The notes below the pieces were generated by a model. The model searched no databases and was not told the origin of the DNA. It saw only the letters and a list, made by a program, of their open reading frames with translations. A program made the position numbers and the translations under genes. 64,000 nt of DNA from JAEUIT01 sp044220875 (GTDB taxonomy: Bacteria > Planctomycetota > Phycisphaerae > Phycisphaerales > SM1A02), in assembly GCA_044220875.1 (NCBI GenBank), contig JBGAQH010000002.1, forward strand, positions 496,001 to 560,000. The letters run 5' to 3'. How positions within the stretch are numbered: position 1 is the first letter of the stretch; each line of letters starts with the position of its first letter. Below are positions 25,042 to 33,758 of the stretch, one piece after another.

Positions 25042-27075
25042 TCACGGACATTGGCACGCGAACGGGCACTGGTACTTCGCCAGATAGACGCACATCGCGT
25101 CCCAGTTCATGTCGCAGCATGCCGGATCGAGCCCGCAGACGCAGGAGTCGCATCCGGGCTGCTGCGATCCCGGCGAGGCGTGCACGACGCACGCGGGGCC
25201 GCCGAGGCAGCTCCCCCATCCGCCTAACAGGACGCTCAAGTCGGCGCCGTCGATCACGCCGTCGAGCGTCAGGTCGTAATTCGGATCGTGGGTGCCCCAC
25301 GCCCCGAGGAGCGCCGCGAGATCGGCGCCGTTGACGAAACCGTCCTGCGTGAGGTCGCCCACGCACTGGGCCTCGATCACCGCCGTGCTGATGCTCGCGA
25401 TCGGCACCTCGGTCCAGAGGCCGTCGGATCCGACCGACGCCCTGCCCGGTGCGTTGGTGAGCGACGGCTGTCCGCTTCGCCACGCGGTGTAGCCCACCGG
25501 CGCGCCGCTCGTCCAGCGGAAGGTGCCGCCGATCGCCTGGTCGTCGAGGCCGATCGCATAGTTGTCGTAGCCCAGGCCGAAGTGCACCGCCCATTGGAGC
25601 CACGCGGCCTCCGCGGACGTCTCAAGCGACGCAAGGCGACCGCCCATCTCTCGCGCGGCCCGCTCGGCGTAGCTCCACGACGTTGGCGAGAGGACGAAGT
25701 ATCGGTGGCCATTCGAGGGATTCGAGAAGGGCCCGGCGAGAATGACCTGATGGCAGAAGCTCGACGCTTCCGATGCACAGACATCGTCCCACATCGCATC
25801 GCAGCAGAAGGTGTCGATGTCGCAGACGGCGTTGCAGCACGCCTCGTCCGCGCAACCCGGCGTCGAGCCCTCCTCGTAGCAGTTCCCGGCGAAGGGACCG
25901 CCGCACGTCGATCGCCACGAGTCGGTGATCGCCGCGCGGGTCACGCCGGAGGAGATGTCGTTCCAGCGGCCATGCAGGTGCGACATCTCGACGACGTCCT
26001 CCCCGTCCTGGTCATTGGGCTCGCCCGTGTACCAATTGGAGTAGGTGAATGGCTTGCCGCTCGACCAGACGAAGGTGCCTTCCTGATTGATGTCGCTGAG
26101 CCCGATGAACGCCGGCACCGGCGTCCATCCGGCGATGTTGTTGAGAAGCGCGTCCCGCAGCCATGCGTTCTCGTGTGCGCTGTCGATCGTGACGAAGCCG
26201 TGCTCGGTGCCCCCGACGCCGGGGAGCGAGTTCGCCCAATATGTCGCATCGAGCAGCCGGTGGCGGTGGCCGTTCCACGGGTCGATGATCGGGCCGGTGA
26301 CGTATGCGGGCGTGCATGCGGTCTCGGCCTCCGAGACGCAGACGCCGTCCCACATCGTCTCGCAGCAGAACGGGTCCGACTCGCACACGAACGAGCAGCA
26401 GCCGTGGTTGGAGCAGCCAGGAGTGCCGTGAGTTGCGAAGCAGCTTCCCGTCGCCGTATCGCAGATGGGAAGGAGGTCAAACGCAAGGTCGAAGTCGGAG
26501 AACCCGGTCGTGAGGATCATGACCGAGTGGTGGCTCCACGCAATGGAATCGACGTCGAGCTCATACTGTCCGGGCCCCAGGATGGCGGTGAAGTCATACG
26601 GAACCGTCACTTCAAAGGGTGGGGCTTGTGGCGACTGAACGAGGAAGATGTCGGCGCCAGCCTGTGAGAGTTTGACCGTGCAGTGTCCCTTTGAGTACGG
26701 AGGCCCCCCGTACGTCGTCTCATAGGACTTCACGGTGCCCGACAGCTTGACGACCCGCGACTCGGTCAGATCGATCACGACATGGAGACTCGACTCGAAT
26801 GAGTCGTTCCCCCAGCCCGTGTATATGGAGCTGTCTGCGTCCGCGTGAGCCGAGATCACTGTCGACGTCTGACTCGCGCCCTCGATGGTTGAGCTCCACG
26901 TACCGAGATCTGTTGTCGAGTGCACTTCGGTGTTCTTGCGAACGAGTCGCTCGGCTGAAACGACTGCTTGGGCGCTTGCGCTGTGCGCGGCCGCGCCACA
27001 CAACAATGCGACCGCCAGCCGCGAGAGGCCTTTCGGCCATCGGGCTGAGGCAGCACTTGAGAAGAGGCTGCTCAT
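25042..27075 (-). CDS. Secreted protein with three Cys-rich repeats, two C-type-lectin-like domains and dockerin-like repeats
   Basis: The 677-residue exported protein has a signal ending HSASAQ, a beta-rich N domain (about 40-195), then a Cys-rich repeat (GCSNHGCCSFVC, DPFCCETMWDGVC), a C-type-lectin-like domain (WSSGKPFTYSNWYTGEPN, WNDISSG), a second Cys repeat (GCADEACCNAVC, DTFCCDAMWDDVC), a second lectin-like domain (YFVLSPTSWSYAERAA, FRWTSGAPVGYTAW), two dockerin-like repeats (GDLTQDGFVNGADLAALLGAWG and a second ending LLGGWG), and a final variant Cys repeat. The lectin domains suggest carbohydrate binding at or beyond the cell surface. The ATG at 27075 has GGAG upstream; a TTG at 27087 is also open. 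A T-rich hairpin follows the stop. Confidence 0.82.
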   Translation of the reverse strand: MSSLFSSAASARWPKGLSRLAVALLCGAAAHSASAQAVVSAERLVRKNTEVHSTTDLGTWSSTIEGASQTSTVISAHADADSSIYTGWGNDSFESSLHVVIDLTESRVVKLSGTVKSYETTYGGPPYSKGHCTVKLSQAGADIFLVQSPQAPPFEVTVPYDFTAILGPGQYELDVDSIAWSHHSVMILTTGFSDFDLAFDLLPICDTATGSCFATHGTPGCSNHGCCSFVCESDPFCCETMWDGVCVSEAETACTPAYVTGPIIDPWNGHRHRLLDATYWANSLPGVGGTEHGFVTIDSAHENAWLRDALLNNIAGWTPVPAFIGLSDINQEGTFVWSSGKPFTYSNWYTGEPNDQDGEDVVEMSHLHGRWNDISSGVTRAAITDSWRSTCGGPFAGNCYEEGSTPGCADEACCNAVCDIDTFCCDAMWDDVCASEASSFCHQVILAGPFSNPSNGHRYFVLSPTSWSYAERAAREMGGRLASLETSAEAAWLQWAVHFGLGYDNYAIGLDDQAIGGTFRWTSGAPVGYTAWRSGQPSLTNAPGRASVGSDGLWTEVPIASISTAVIEAQCVGDLTQDGFVNGADLAALLGAWGTHDPNYDLTLDGVIDGADLSVLLGGWGSCLGGPACVVHASPGSQQPGCDSCVCGLDPACCDMNWDAMCVYLAKYQCPFACQCP

Positions 27076-27228
27076 GGATGTCTCCAATTGCGGAGTTGCC
27101 GTCCGCGCGGGGCGTCATCGCCTCGCCAGCGGAACGGGCTTCATCGTACGTCGCGCGAGCGCCCCGCACGAGTGACTCGCAAGCGACGCGCGATCACCGA
27201 TCTCAGAGTGAGAATCGTCGCGGAGCGT

Positions 27229-27717
27229 TTACTGACGTTGCGGTCCAAGCAGCGCATCAAGCAGCCCCTTGCACGCCGCATCAATCATCGCATACATGTC
27301 GTCGAAGCCCTCGGGCCCGCCGTAGTAGGGATCGGGCACCTCGATGCCGCGCGGCAGTGACGATGGGTCCGGGTGATACGCGAGGAGGAACTCGAGCTTC
27401 GACTTCGGCGCGCCGCGGTCGAGCAGGTCCGAGTGATTCGCGCGGTCCATGACGATAAGGCGATCGAAGCGAACGAAGTCCGCCGCCGTCACCTGCCGGG
27501 CGCGGCTCGGCAGCTCGACCCCGTGCTTCGCGGCGACGGCCAGCGAGCGCTTGTCCGGCCGCTCGCCCGCGTGCCAGCCGCCGGTCCCCGCCGAGTCGAC
27601 CTCGAAGCGAGCGAGGACGCCCCGCTCGCGGGCGCGGTGCAGAAAGACGCCCTCCGCGACCGGGCTCCGGCAGATGTTTCCCATGCAGACGAAGAGGAGG
27701 CGATGCGGTGCGGTCAT
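27229..27717 (-). CDS. Low-molecular-weight protein tyrosine phosphatase
   Basis: The 162-residue enzyme carries the P-loop C11-M-G-N-I-C-R17-S (Cx5R followed by S), directly after the first strand, and the general acid in VPDPYYGG. Length and residue spacing match the LMW-PTP/Wzb/arsenate-reductase-like family. It dephosphorylates phosphotyrosine proteins in the cytoplasm; in many bacteria the partner is a polysaccharide-export tyrosine kinase, but none is visible here. No partner gene is close; it lies about 150 bases downstream of the lectin-type gene's start in the opposite reading sense of the tmRNA. Confidence 0.92.
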   Translation of the reverse strand: MTAPHRLLFVCMGNICRSPVAEGVFLHRARERGVLARFEVDSAGTGGWHAGERPDKRSLAVAAKHGVELPSRARQVTAADFVRFDRLIVMDRANHSDLLDRGAPKSKLEFLLAYHPDPSSLPRGIEVPDPYYGGPEGFDDMYAMIDAACKGLLDALLGPQRQ

Positions 27718-27812
27718 GGCGCGAGCGGCACGCTACCAGCGCGGCCCGCGCCGATCTCGGCAGAGGAGCTCGACTCGCGCCGCCGCCGTCGCATACACTC
27801 CATCCTCGCAAC

Positions 27813-28166
27813 GGGGCCGATCCGGAATCGACCGGACAAGGAAGGCTTGACGTCGCGCGCCGTGGAGCATGCTTGCCACGTAAAAAGTATGCAAAAACAC
27901 AACTGCCAACACGCAGTACGCTCTCGCCGCCTAATACAGGCAGCGCGGAGATCCGGCCTCACGCCCGATAGGGCCGGACTCCGTCAAAAATCGGGCTGGT
28001 CACCCCAAGCTGGCATGCTGAGGGGAGACGAGAACCTTCGTATGCCTTGGCCCGAACACACGCTGCCGTAGGCGGAGTGCCGGGACGAGAACAGAAACAA
28101 CGGATACGCGCGTAGAAGCGGCTTGCTGATTGTTTCGGCACGGGGGTTCAAATCCCCCCGGCTCCA
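27813..28166 (+). ncRNA. ssrA: tmRNA (ssrA)
   Basis: The 5' end GGGGCCG and 3' CGGCTCC (28159-28165) pair as a 7-bp acceptor stem with one G-U, leaving discriminator A at 28166; CCA is not encoded. The T arm is GGGGG-TTCAAAT-CCCCC at 28142-28158, and the 5' part CCGGAATCGACCGG matches the tmRNA D-region. An internal frame ends in TAC GCT CTC GCC GCC TAA (27917-27934), giving the universal YALAA tag end; reading back gives KNTTANTQYALAA from 27893, with TGC or GTA just before it as possible resume codons. TACACT at 27796-27801 could be part of its -10 region. The RNA rescues stalled ribosomes with SmpB, which is not seen here. Confidence 0.92.
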
Positions 28167-28169
28167 CTT

Positions 28170-28209
28170 CCCCAGGCCCGTCGACACCTTCCTGTCGACG
28201 GGCCTGGGG
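28170..28209 (+). terminator. ssrA intrinsic terminator
   Basis: A perfect 17-bp stem (28170-28186 with 28193-28209) with loop CCTTCC, followed by ATTTTC. It begins four bases after the mature end of tmRNA, so it should set its 3' end before processing. It may also serve the convergent gene ending at 28229. Confidence 0.92.
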
Positions 28210-28228
28210 ATTTTCATGGAGCGCTCGG

Positions 28229-29056
28229 TTACGGGCACGCGCCCCAGGCGCCGAGGAGGATCGCGAGATCGCCACCGCTGGTTGAGCCGCTTCCGTCAAG
28301 GTCGGTTGGTCCGGCCGCTCCCCAGGCGCCCAGAAGGATCGCGAGGTCCGATCCGCCGACAGCCCCGTCGGCATCGAGATCGCCGACGCAGGGCGTCGAT
28401 CGCGCAGGTGACGCGACGTAGATCGCGTCGACGTACTGCGAGTCGCCGTAGAAGACGAACGGCGTGCTGATCCTGAGGGACTTGATCCTCCCCTCGTCGT
28501 CGCCGAGACCCATGAAGTAGCGGCTGTTCAGCTCGAAGTTGAAGGATGCGGAGATGGCGGTCCCGAGCAGGGTTCCGCTGGCGTCATCGCCGTCGAATGC
28601 TTCAATGAGGAGAGCGTTGTCGCCCATCGGGTTGTAGACGTCCGCGGTCATGAAACCTGCGGCGAGGACCGGTACGCCGAACGTCACCGTCAGCGACCAA
28701 CCATCCTGGTCTCCGCCATTCGCGGTGTATCCCTGATAGGACACCAGCGGCCCTTCGCCTTCGGAGAGCGGTCGGGTTCCCGCGCCGACGCGCGAGCCCG
28801 GTCCGTGGACGACCAACACGTTCTCCGCATGGAGCAGCGCGCCCGGATAGAAATCGGGCACCACCTCGCCGTCGGGATGCGATTCGAAGTCGATCGAGAC
28901 GTCCACGCCCGGGCTTCCGAGGCCCGCGACCCAATTGGCCATGTCCGTGGAGTTGCCGGTCGGGTTGCTGACGAACTCGACCACGGACGCTCCGACCGAC
29001 CTGGTCATCGCGAGGACTCCACATCCGACCGCCACCATCAGGGGCAAACGCTGCAT
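28229..29056 (-). CDS. Secreted protein with C-terminal dockerin-like repeats
   Basis: The 275-residue exported protein has a signal (MQRLPLMVAVGCGVLAM, ending near VGAS), a beta-sandwich-like body (about 25-215, with VSIDFESHPDGEVVPDFY, WSLTVTFGVPVLAAGFMTADVY and RIKSLRISTPF, the pattern of a DUF642/LamG-like fold), then GDLDADGAVGGSDLAILLGAWG and a second repeat ending LLGAWGACP at the stop. The ATG at 29056 has GGAG seven bases upstream. The end WGACP is shared with other proteins in this window. Expressed toward ssrA. Its substrate is unknown. Confidence 0.8.
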   Translation of the reverse strand: MQRLPLMVAVGCGVLAMTRSVGASVVEFVSNPTGNSTDMANWVAGLGSPGVDVSIDFESHPDGEVVPDFYPGALLHAENVLVVHGPGSRVGAGTRPLSEGEGPLVSYQGYTANGGDQDGWSLTVTFGVPVLAAGFMTADVYNPMGDNALLIEAFDGDDASGTLLGTAISASFNFELNSRYFMGLGDDEGRIKSLRISTPFVFYGDSQYVDAIYVASPARSTPCVGDLDADGAVGGSDLAILLGAWGAAGPTDLDGSGSTSGGDLAILLGAWGACP

Positions 29057-29229
29057 TTCCGATCTCCATGGCACCTCAACGGTGCACTGTCCGGGAACCT
29101 TCGCGGCAACGCCTGCCGCTCGATACAGCGGCGACATCGAGGGGAGACTCCGGACAGGGAGCCTCGATATTTCTCGGGATTTGAGCCCTCGCGGCGTCCG
29201 CCGCACCGCGTCCACGGCTGCCCGTTCCG

Positions 29230-29853
29230 ATGCCATTCCTCGATCAGTACCATCAGGACGGCATGGAGACCCGAGGCCCCGACACGGAGCTCACCGAAGC
29301 GATGGACGCCCTGTCCAACGGCGGCGCCGTTCCAACCGCGCGGTTCATGCCGATCCTCTACGAGCGGCTCCGAGCCCTGGCCCAGGCGCATCTCGCCGGC
29401 GAGCGCCCCGACCACACGCTTCAGCCGACGGCCCTCGTGCATGAGGCGTTCATTCGCCTTGTCGATCGCCAGACGCCCTACGCCGACGGCGCGCACTTCC
29501 TCGCCGCCGCGTCCCAGGCGATGCGCCGAATTCTCGTGGATCACGCCCGCGGCCGAGGACGCCAGAAGCGAGGTGCCGGCGTCGAGCGCCAGCCGCTTGA
29601 GGAACTCGATCCGTCCGGTACCCCGGATGGGCTCAACCTCGTCGAGCTCGACGACGCCATCTCTCGGCTCGCGGCCGATGATCCCGAGGCCGCCCGCGTC
29701 GTCGAGATGCGCTTCTTCGCCGGAATGACCGACGAGGAGATCGCGAAGGTCATGGGCGTCACCGATCGGTCCGTCCGTCGGTACTGGATCCATGCCAAGG
29801 CCTGGCTCGCCCGGGAACTCCTCGGGCCGACCGACGAAGGGAGCACGCCATGA
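29230..29853 (+). CDS. ECF-type RNA polymerase sigma factor (TIGR02999-like)
   Basis: The 207-residue protein has region 2 with LQPTALVHEAFIRLVDRQ and HFLAAASQAMRRILVDHARGRGRQKRG (the signature of the planctomycete/acidobacterial X6-type ECF group) and region 4 with DPEAARVVEMRFFAGMTDEEIAKVMGVTDRSVRRYWIHAKAWLARELL. It directs RNA polymerase to unknown promoters. Its stop overlaps the ATG of the kinase gene (ATGA), so the kinase is expressed with it. In related genomes this sigma type is regularly coupled to Ser/Thr kinases, and phosphorylation may control it. The upstream 170 bases separate it from a divergent secreted-protein gene. Confidence 0.92.
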   Translation: MPFLDQYHQDGMETRGPDTELTEAMDALSNGGAVPTARFMPILYERLRALAQAHLAGERPDHTLQPTALVHEAFIRLVDRQTPYADGAHFLAAASQAMRRILVDHARGRGRQKRGAGVERQPLEELDPSGTPDGLNLVELDDAISRLAADDPEAARVVEMRFFAGMTDEEIAKVMGVTDRSVRRYWIHAKAWLARELLGPTDEGSTP

Positions 29854-32747
29854 GCGGCGGCCGTCCCCCGACGGAGCGCGTTCGCGACCTGCTGGTCGCG
29901 GCATCCGAGCTGCCCTCAGACGAGCGGGCGGCGTTCGTCCGGCGGACGGCCGAAGGCGACGAGCGGCTCCATCGCGAGGTCATGTCGCTCCTCAAGGCGC
30001 TCGAATGCGGCGGCGACCTTCTCGAAGTCCGAACCGAGACGGCGGAAACCCCGGGCGTCGACTCGCTTACGGGCTTCCGATTCAGCTCGTATCTCATCGA
30101 AGAGCGCATTGGCTCCGGCGGCATGGGAATCGTCCATCGGGCAACCGACACGCGACTCGGGAGGAGCGTCGCGGTGAAAGCCCTGCCGCCGCATTCCGCG
30201 AACAACGCCGTCCGTCGGGCGCGGCTCGAGCATGAGGCGCGGGCCCTCGCCGCACTCAATCATCCGAACATCGCGTCGATCTACGGCGCGGAGGACACCG
30301 AGCGCGGAGCGCTGCTCCTCCTCGAGTTCGTGCCTGGCACGACGCTCGCACAGCGCATCGCCGCCGGTCCGCTGCCAATCGAAGAGCTGATTCAGATCGC
30401 CCGCCAGATTGCGCTCGGCCTCGAGGCGGCCCATGCGCTCGGCGTGGTTCATCGCGATCTCAAGCCGTCGAATGTACGGCTCACGGACGACGGCATCGTG
30501 AAGATCCTCGACTTCGGCATAGCGGAGATCCTCGCCGAACCGCGCGGCGGCGGCTCGGGCGAGCAGGACTCGCGGACGCCCGACACCGACGCGACGACCT
30601 CGCCTGCCGGTTCGGCGCCGCGCGTGCTGGGCACCGCGGCGTACATGAGCCCGGAGCAGGCCCGTGGGCGCAAGACCGATCGGCGATGCGACCTCTGGGC
30701 GTTCGGATGCCTGCTCTACGAGTTGCTTACCCGGTCGAGGCCATTCGCGGGCGATACCCGGTCGGAGGTCATCGCCGCGGTGCTGCAATTCGAACCGGAC
30801 ATGACGCGGCTTCCGCCGAGCACCCCGCCGTCCCTGCGGCGACTCGTCGAACGCTGCCTGCGCAAGGACCCGGCGACGCGGCTGCGCGACGCGGCGGACG
30901 CGAGGCTCGATCTCGACGACGCGCTGGCGGAGCTGCGCCACGCCGCCGCCGAACCGACGCAGCCTTCCCGATCGTCGTCGGCGGCGATGCTCATCGTCGG
31001 GCTCGCAACCGCCGCGTGTGGGTTTCTCATTCGCGGGTCAGCGCTGTTCGAGGCACCGCCCGACATCACGCGGTTTGGCGTGCACGCTGAGCAGTCGCTC
31101 CCGCTCGAGTGGGATCCCGGCGCGTCCTTCGCCATCGCTCCATCGGGCGACCACATCGCGTTCACGGGATTTCGCGTCAACGAACCGCAGCGGCTCTTTC
31201 TCCAGGCGATCGACGAGCTGCAGCCTCGTACGATCGAGGTGGCGGGGATGGCCCGCACGCCGAGCTATTCGCCGGACGGCACGAGCGTCGCGTATTCCGA
31301 GGTCACAACCGGGCGACTCATGCGCTATGACCTCGCCACCGGCACCGCGGCGCCCATCGGACAGCGGACCACGGATGCCTCCGGGATCGCCTGGGCCGAC
31401 GCGAACACGATCGTCTTCAGCGAGAGCCGGGTCCTGTGGATCGCACCGATCGGGGGTGGCGATGCCACGCAGCTCACCTCGCTCGACTCCGAGCGGCACG
31501 ACGTGGGACATGGCCAAGCCTGCGCACTGGGGGGATCCGACTGGATCTTCTTCACCTGCCAGCATCGCGATGCCCACGGCGAGCGGTATTCGCTTGAGGC
31601 GGTCCGCCGCACTGGACGTGACCGGCACACCATTCGCGACGATGCATGGGGAGCGATGACGCTCGGCGAGGACGTGCTGCTCTGGTGCGAAGGCGCGGCG
31701 ATCCGAGCCGCGAGAATCGACCCTCGGAGCGGTCAGACGAGTACGGCGCCGGTCACCGTCCTCGAGCCGATTGCCGGGAGCACCGAGGCGTTTCCCGTCG
31801 CGCGGGCCGCGCTCTCCCGGACCGGGACGCTCGTCTATCTTCCGGGTGGGTCAAATCTGGTGACCACCGACCTGGGATGGATGCACCGCGACGGCCGGAT
31901 CGAACGACTGGTGACCGACGATCATCCCGTGGGCTCGCCGCGCCTGTCACCGGATGGTTCTCTCGTGGCGTACGCGCGGGCCGGGTCGCAGCTGGAAGTG
32001 TGGGTGCGCGACATTCGGCGAGGGACAAGCCGTCGCCTTGCCAACGCCGACGGACGGAACCGCGACTATCCGTTCTGGGAGCGCGGCGGTGACCGGCTGC
32101 TCGTCGCGTCATGGGACGACAACACCTATCGAATCGAGGAACTCTCGATCTTCACCGGCGAGGGGCCGCGCATTCTCCTCGAGCGCCCGCGGAGCGAGGA
32201 GCCGACGGCCAACGACGTGTTGCCGGACGGTTCGGGCGTCCTCATCACCATGCGCCGAGCCGACGGATCTCGCGATCTCTATCGACTACCGCTTGAGGGA
32301 GGCGAACCGATGCCGATCTTCAGCGTTCCCGATGGCCGCACCGCCGGCCGATTCAGTCCCCGGGGCGATGCGATCGCGTATGTGGTCGAGCAACCTGGCC
32401 TCATCGCGGTCTTCGTCGAGCGATGGCCCGAGCTTGACCGGCGTGTTCAGGTCTCACAGGCCGACGGATTCCGTGCCGAGTGGAGGAGCGACGGAAACGC
32501 CCTCTACTACCGGCACCGAAGCGAACTGTGGGAGGTTGAGGTGTCGATGAGGCCCGAGCTCGTCGCCGGAAGAAGCCAGCTCATCTCCGATGCCTTTCCG
32601 AACGTTCGATATGCAGTGGACAACGACGGCGCGCGATTCCTGACGCCGCTTCCTGCCGGCGACCGGAGGAGCGGCACCCAATTCGGCGTGGTCAGGCATT
32701 TCGACCGGGTGATCCGTGAGGCGCTGGCGGGCGCGAGCGCTCGCTAG
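29850..32747 (+). CDS. Transmembrane Ser/Thr protein kinase with TolB-like propeller domain
   Basis: The 965-residue protein has a kinase domain at about 85-365: glycine loop IGSGGMGIVHRA, Lys in VAVKAL, catalytic VVHRDLKPSN, DFGIAE and YMSPEQARG. One membrane helix lies near 375-395 (AAMLIVGLATAACGFLI), and the outer part (about 410-960) has repeated PD40/TolB-like blades such as YSPDGTSVAYSE, LSPDGSLVAYAR and FSPRGDAIAYV, a probable sensor propeller outside the membrane. It follows the ECF sigma gene with a 4-base overlap. An extracellular signal sensed by the propeller may set kinase activity on the sigma factor; that is inferred from the pairing. Confidence 0.92.
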   Translation: MSGGRPPTERVRDLLVAASELPSDERAAFVRRTAEGDERLHREVMSLLKALECGGDLLEVRTETAETPGVDSLTGFRFSSYLIEERIGSGGMGIVHRATDTRLGRSVAVKALPPHSANNAVRRARLEHEARALAALNHPNIASIYGAEDTERGALLLLEFVPGTTLAQRIAAGPLPIEELIQIARQIALGLEAAHALGVVHRDLKPSNVRLTDDGIVKILDFGIAEILAEPRGGGSGEQDSRTPDTDATTSPAGSAPRVLGTAAYMSPEQARGRKTDRRCDLWAFGCLLYELLTRSRPFAGDTRSEVIAAVLQFEPDMTRLPPSTPPSLRRLVERCLRKDPATRLRDAADARLDLDDALAELRHAAAEPTQPSRSSSAAMLIVGLATAACGFLIRGSALFEAPPDITRFGVHAEQSLPLEWDPGASFAIAPSGDHIAFTGFRVNEPQRLFLQAIDELQPRTIEVAGMARTPSYSPDGTSVAYSEVTTGRLMRYDLATGTAAPIGQRTTDASGIAWADANTIVFSESRVLWIAPIGGGDATQLTSLDSERHDVGHGQACALGGSDWIFFTCQHRDAHGERYSLEAVRRTGRDRHTIRDDAWGAMTLGEDVLLWCEGAAIRAARIDPRSGQTSTAPVTVLEPIAGSTEAFPVARAALSRTGTLVYLPGGSNLVTTDLGWMHRDGRIERLVTDDHPVGSPRLSPDGSLVAYARAGSQLEVWVRDIRRGTSRRLANADGRNRDYPFWERGGDRLLVASWDDNTYRIEELSIFTGEGPRILLERPRSEEPTANDVLPDGSGVLITMRRADGSRDLYRLPLEGGEPMPIFSVPDGRTAGRFSPRGDAIAYVVEQPGLIAVFVERWPELDRRVQVSQADGFRAEWRSDGNALYYRHRSELWEVEVSMRPELVAGRSQLISDAFPNVRYAVDNDGARFLTPLPAGDRRSGTQFGVVRHFDRVIREALAGASAR

Positions 32748-32797
32748 GTGACGGCGGCGCGGGCGGCCATCGCCGAATGGTGCGGGCGCCACGTCCC

Positions 32798-33601
32798 TCA
32801 CACCCCCGCCGGCACCACCGCGCCGAACGAGGCGTGGCTCCAGGTCGTCGACTCCGTTCGGGTTCGTTCCGAACAGAGCTCGGCCTCGGTGGCGAGGCGG
32901 GTCATCCGCTCGGCGACCGCCCGCATCTGTTCGGCGAGGCGGCCGACGCCGCGGACGTCGGGATGCGGCACGATCAGCCGGTCGGCCTCGACGTCCACGC
33001 CCGGGACCGCGCAGAAGAAGCCTTTCAGAAGCGCGAAGAACTGTGCCCCATAGTGCTTGAAGCAGCGGTAGTCGTGACGCACGCGGATGTCCTCCGCCGC
33101 GCAGATCGCGTTGATCCGGTCCGTGTCCGGCCGCTCGTCGCCGAGGAACCCGACGACTCGCGTCATGACTCCCGCCGGGTCGGCGACCAGATCCGTGTAG
33201 TTGACGACCATCCGGTGCTCGATGTGGTCAAGCACCCACTTCTTGTAGAAGCGCATCCAGTAGCCGGTCTTGTTGACCGCGAAGTTCGTCCACGACGCGG
33301 GCGTATCGGGCAGCCCGTTCTGTTCGACGTTCAGCTTGAAGAGGGAGACAAGGCTGTCGAGCGGATAGCGAATCTGGACCAGATACTGTCGGTCCGCCTT
33401 CACCGGCGTGTCGAGATCGAAGTCGTGGTTCTTCTGGAACCGCGTCGCCGGATCGAGATCGAGCCGACCCTCCGGGCGCACGTACTGCTCGCAGTAGCGC
33501 ATCCCCTGCTCGCCAAAGTAGCGCAGAAGGAGACCCTCGAGAAGATGGTGGCCCGAGCGCGGGAAGCTAAGGCATTCGGTTCGGTGGGCGATCGTCGGCA
33601 T
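32798..33601 (-). CDS. Sulfotransferase-family protein
   Basis: The 267-residue cytosolic-type protein has a 5'-phosphosulfate-binding loop near the N terminus (SFPRSGHHLLEGLL, for the family's SYPRSGTTWL) and a 3'-phosphate site RYPLDSLVSLFKLN (for RNPxDVxVS). It would transfer sulfate from PAPS to an unknown acceptor. The His-His after SG replaces the common Thr-Thr/Ser. It is convergent with the kinase and stands apart, with no sugar-related neighbours; no activator gene (CysDNC) is visible. The start at 33601 gives the sheet just before the loop. Confidence 0.75.
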   Translation of the reverse strand: MPTIAHRTECLSFPRSGHHLLEGLLLRYFGEQGMRYCEQYVRPEGRLDLDPATRFQKNHDFDLDTPVKADRQYLVQIRYPLDSLVSLFKLNVEQNGLPDTPASWTNFAVNKTGYWMRFYKKWVLDHIEHRMVVNYTDLVADPAGVMTRVVGFLGDERPDTDRINAICAAEDIRVRHDYRCFKHYGAQFFALLKGFFCAVPGVDVEADRLIVPHPDVRGVGRLAEQMRAVAERMTRLATEAELCSERTRTESTTWSHASFGAVVPAGV

Positions 33602-33758
33602 GCGATTGCCTTTGCAAAACGACTGCCACCACGGCGCGAGGCGCCGCCCCAGTCGCCCGACGCTCCTGTCGCATCAATTCCCGATCTTCGCGCCGCAACG
33701 TCGTCGTTCCCTGCGTATCACTCCGTGACCCTCCGCCACGCCCGCCCCCACGCACGTC

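Noticed and set aside
28095..28168. tRNA gene, from the T-arm GGGGGTTCAAATCCCCC
   Set aside because: No anticodon arm lies at the right distance. The acceptor stem pairs instead with 27813-27819, and the YALAA tag frame shows it is tmRNA.
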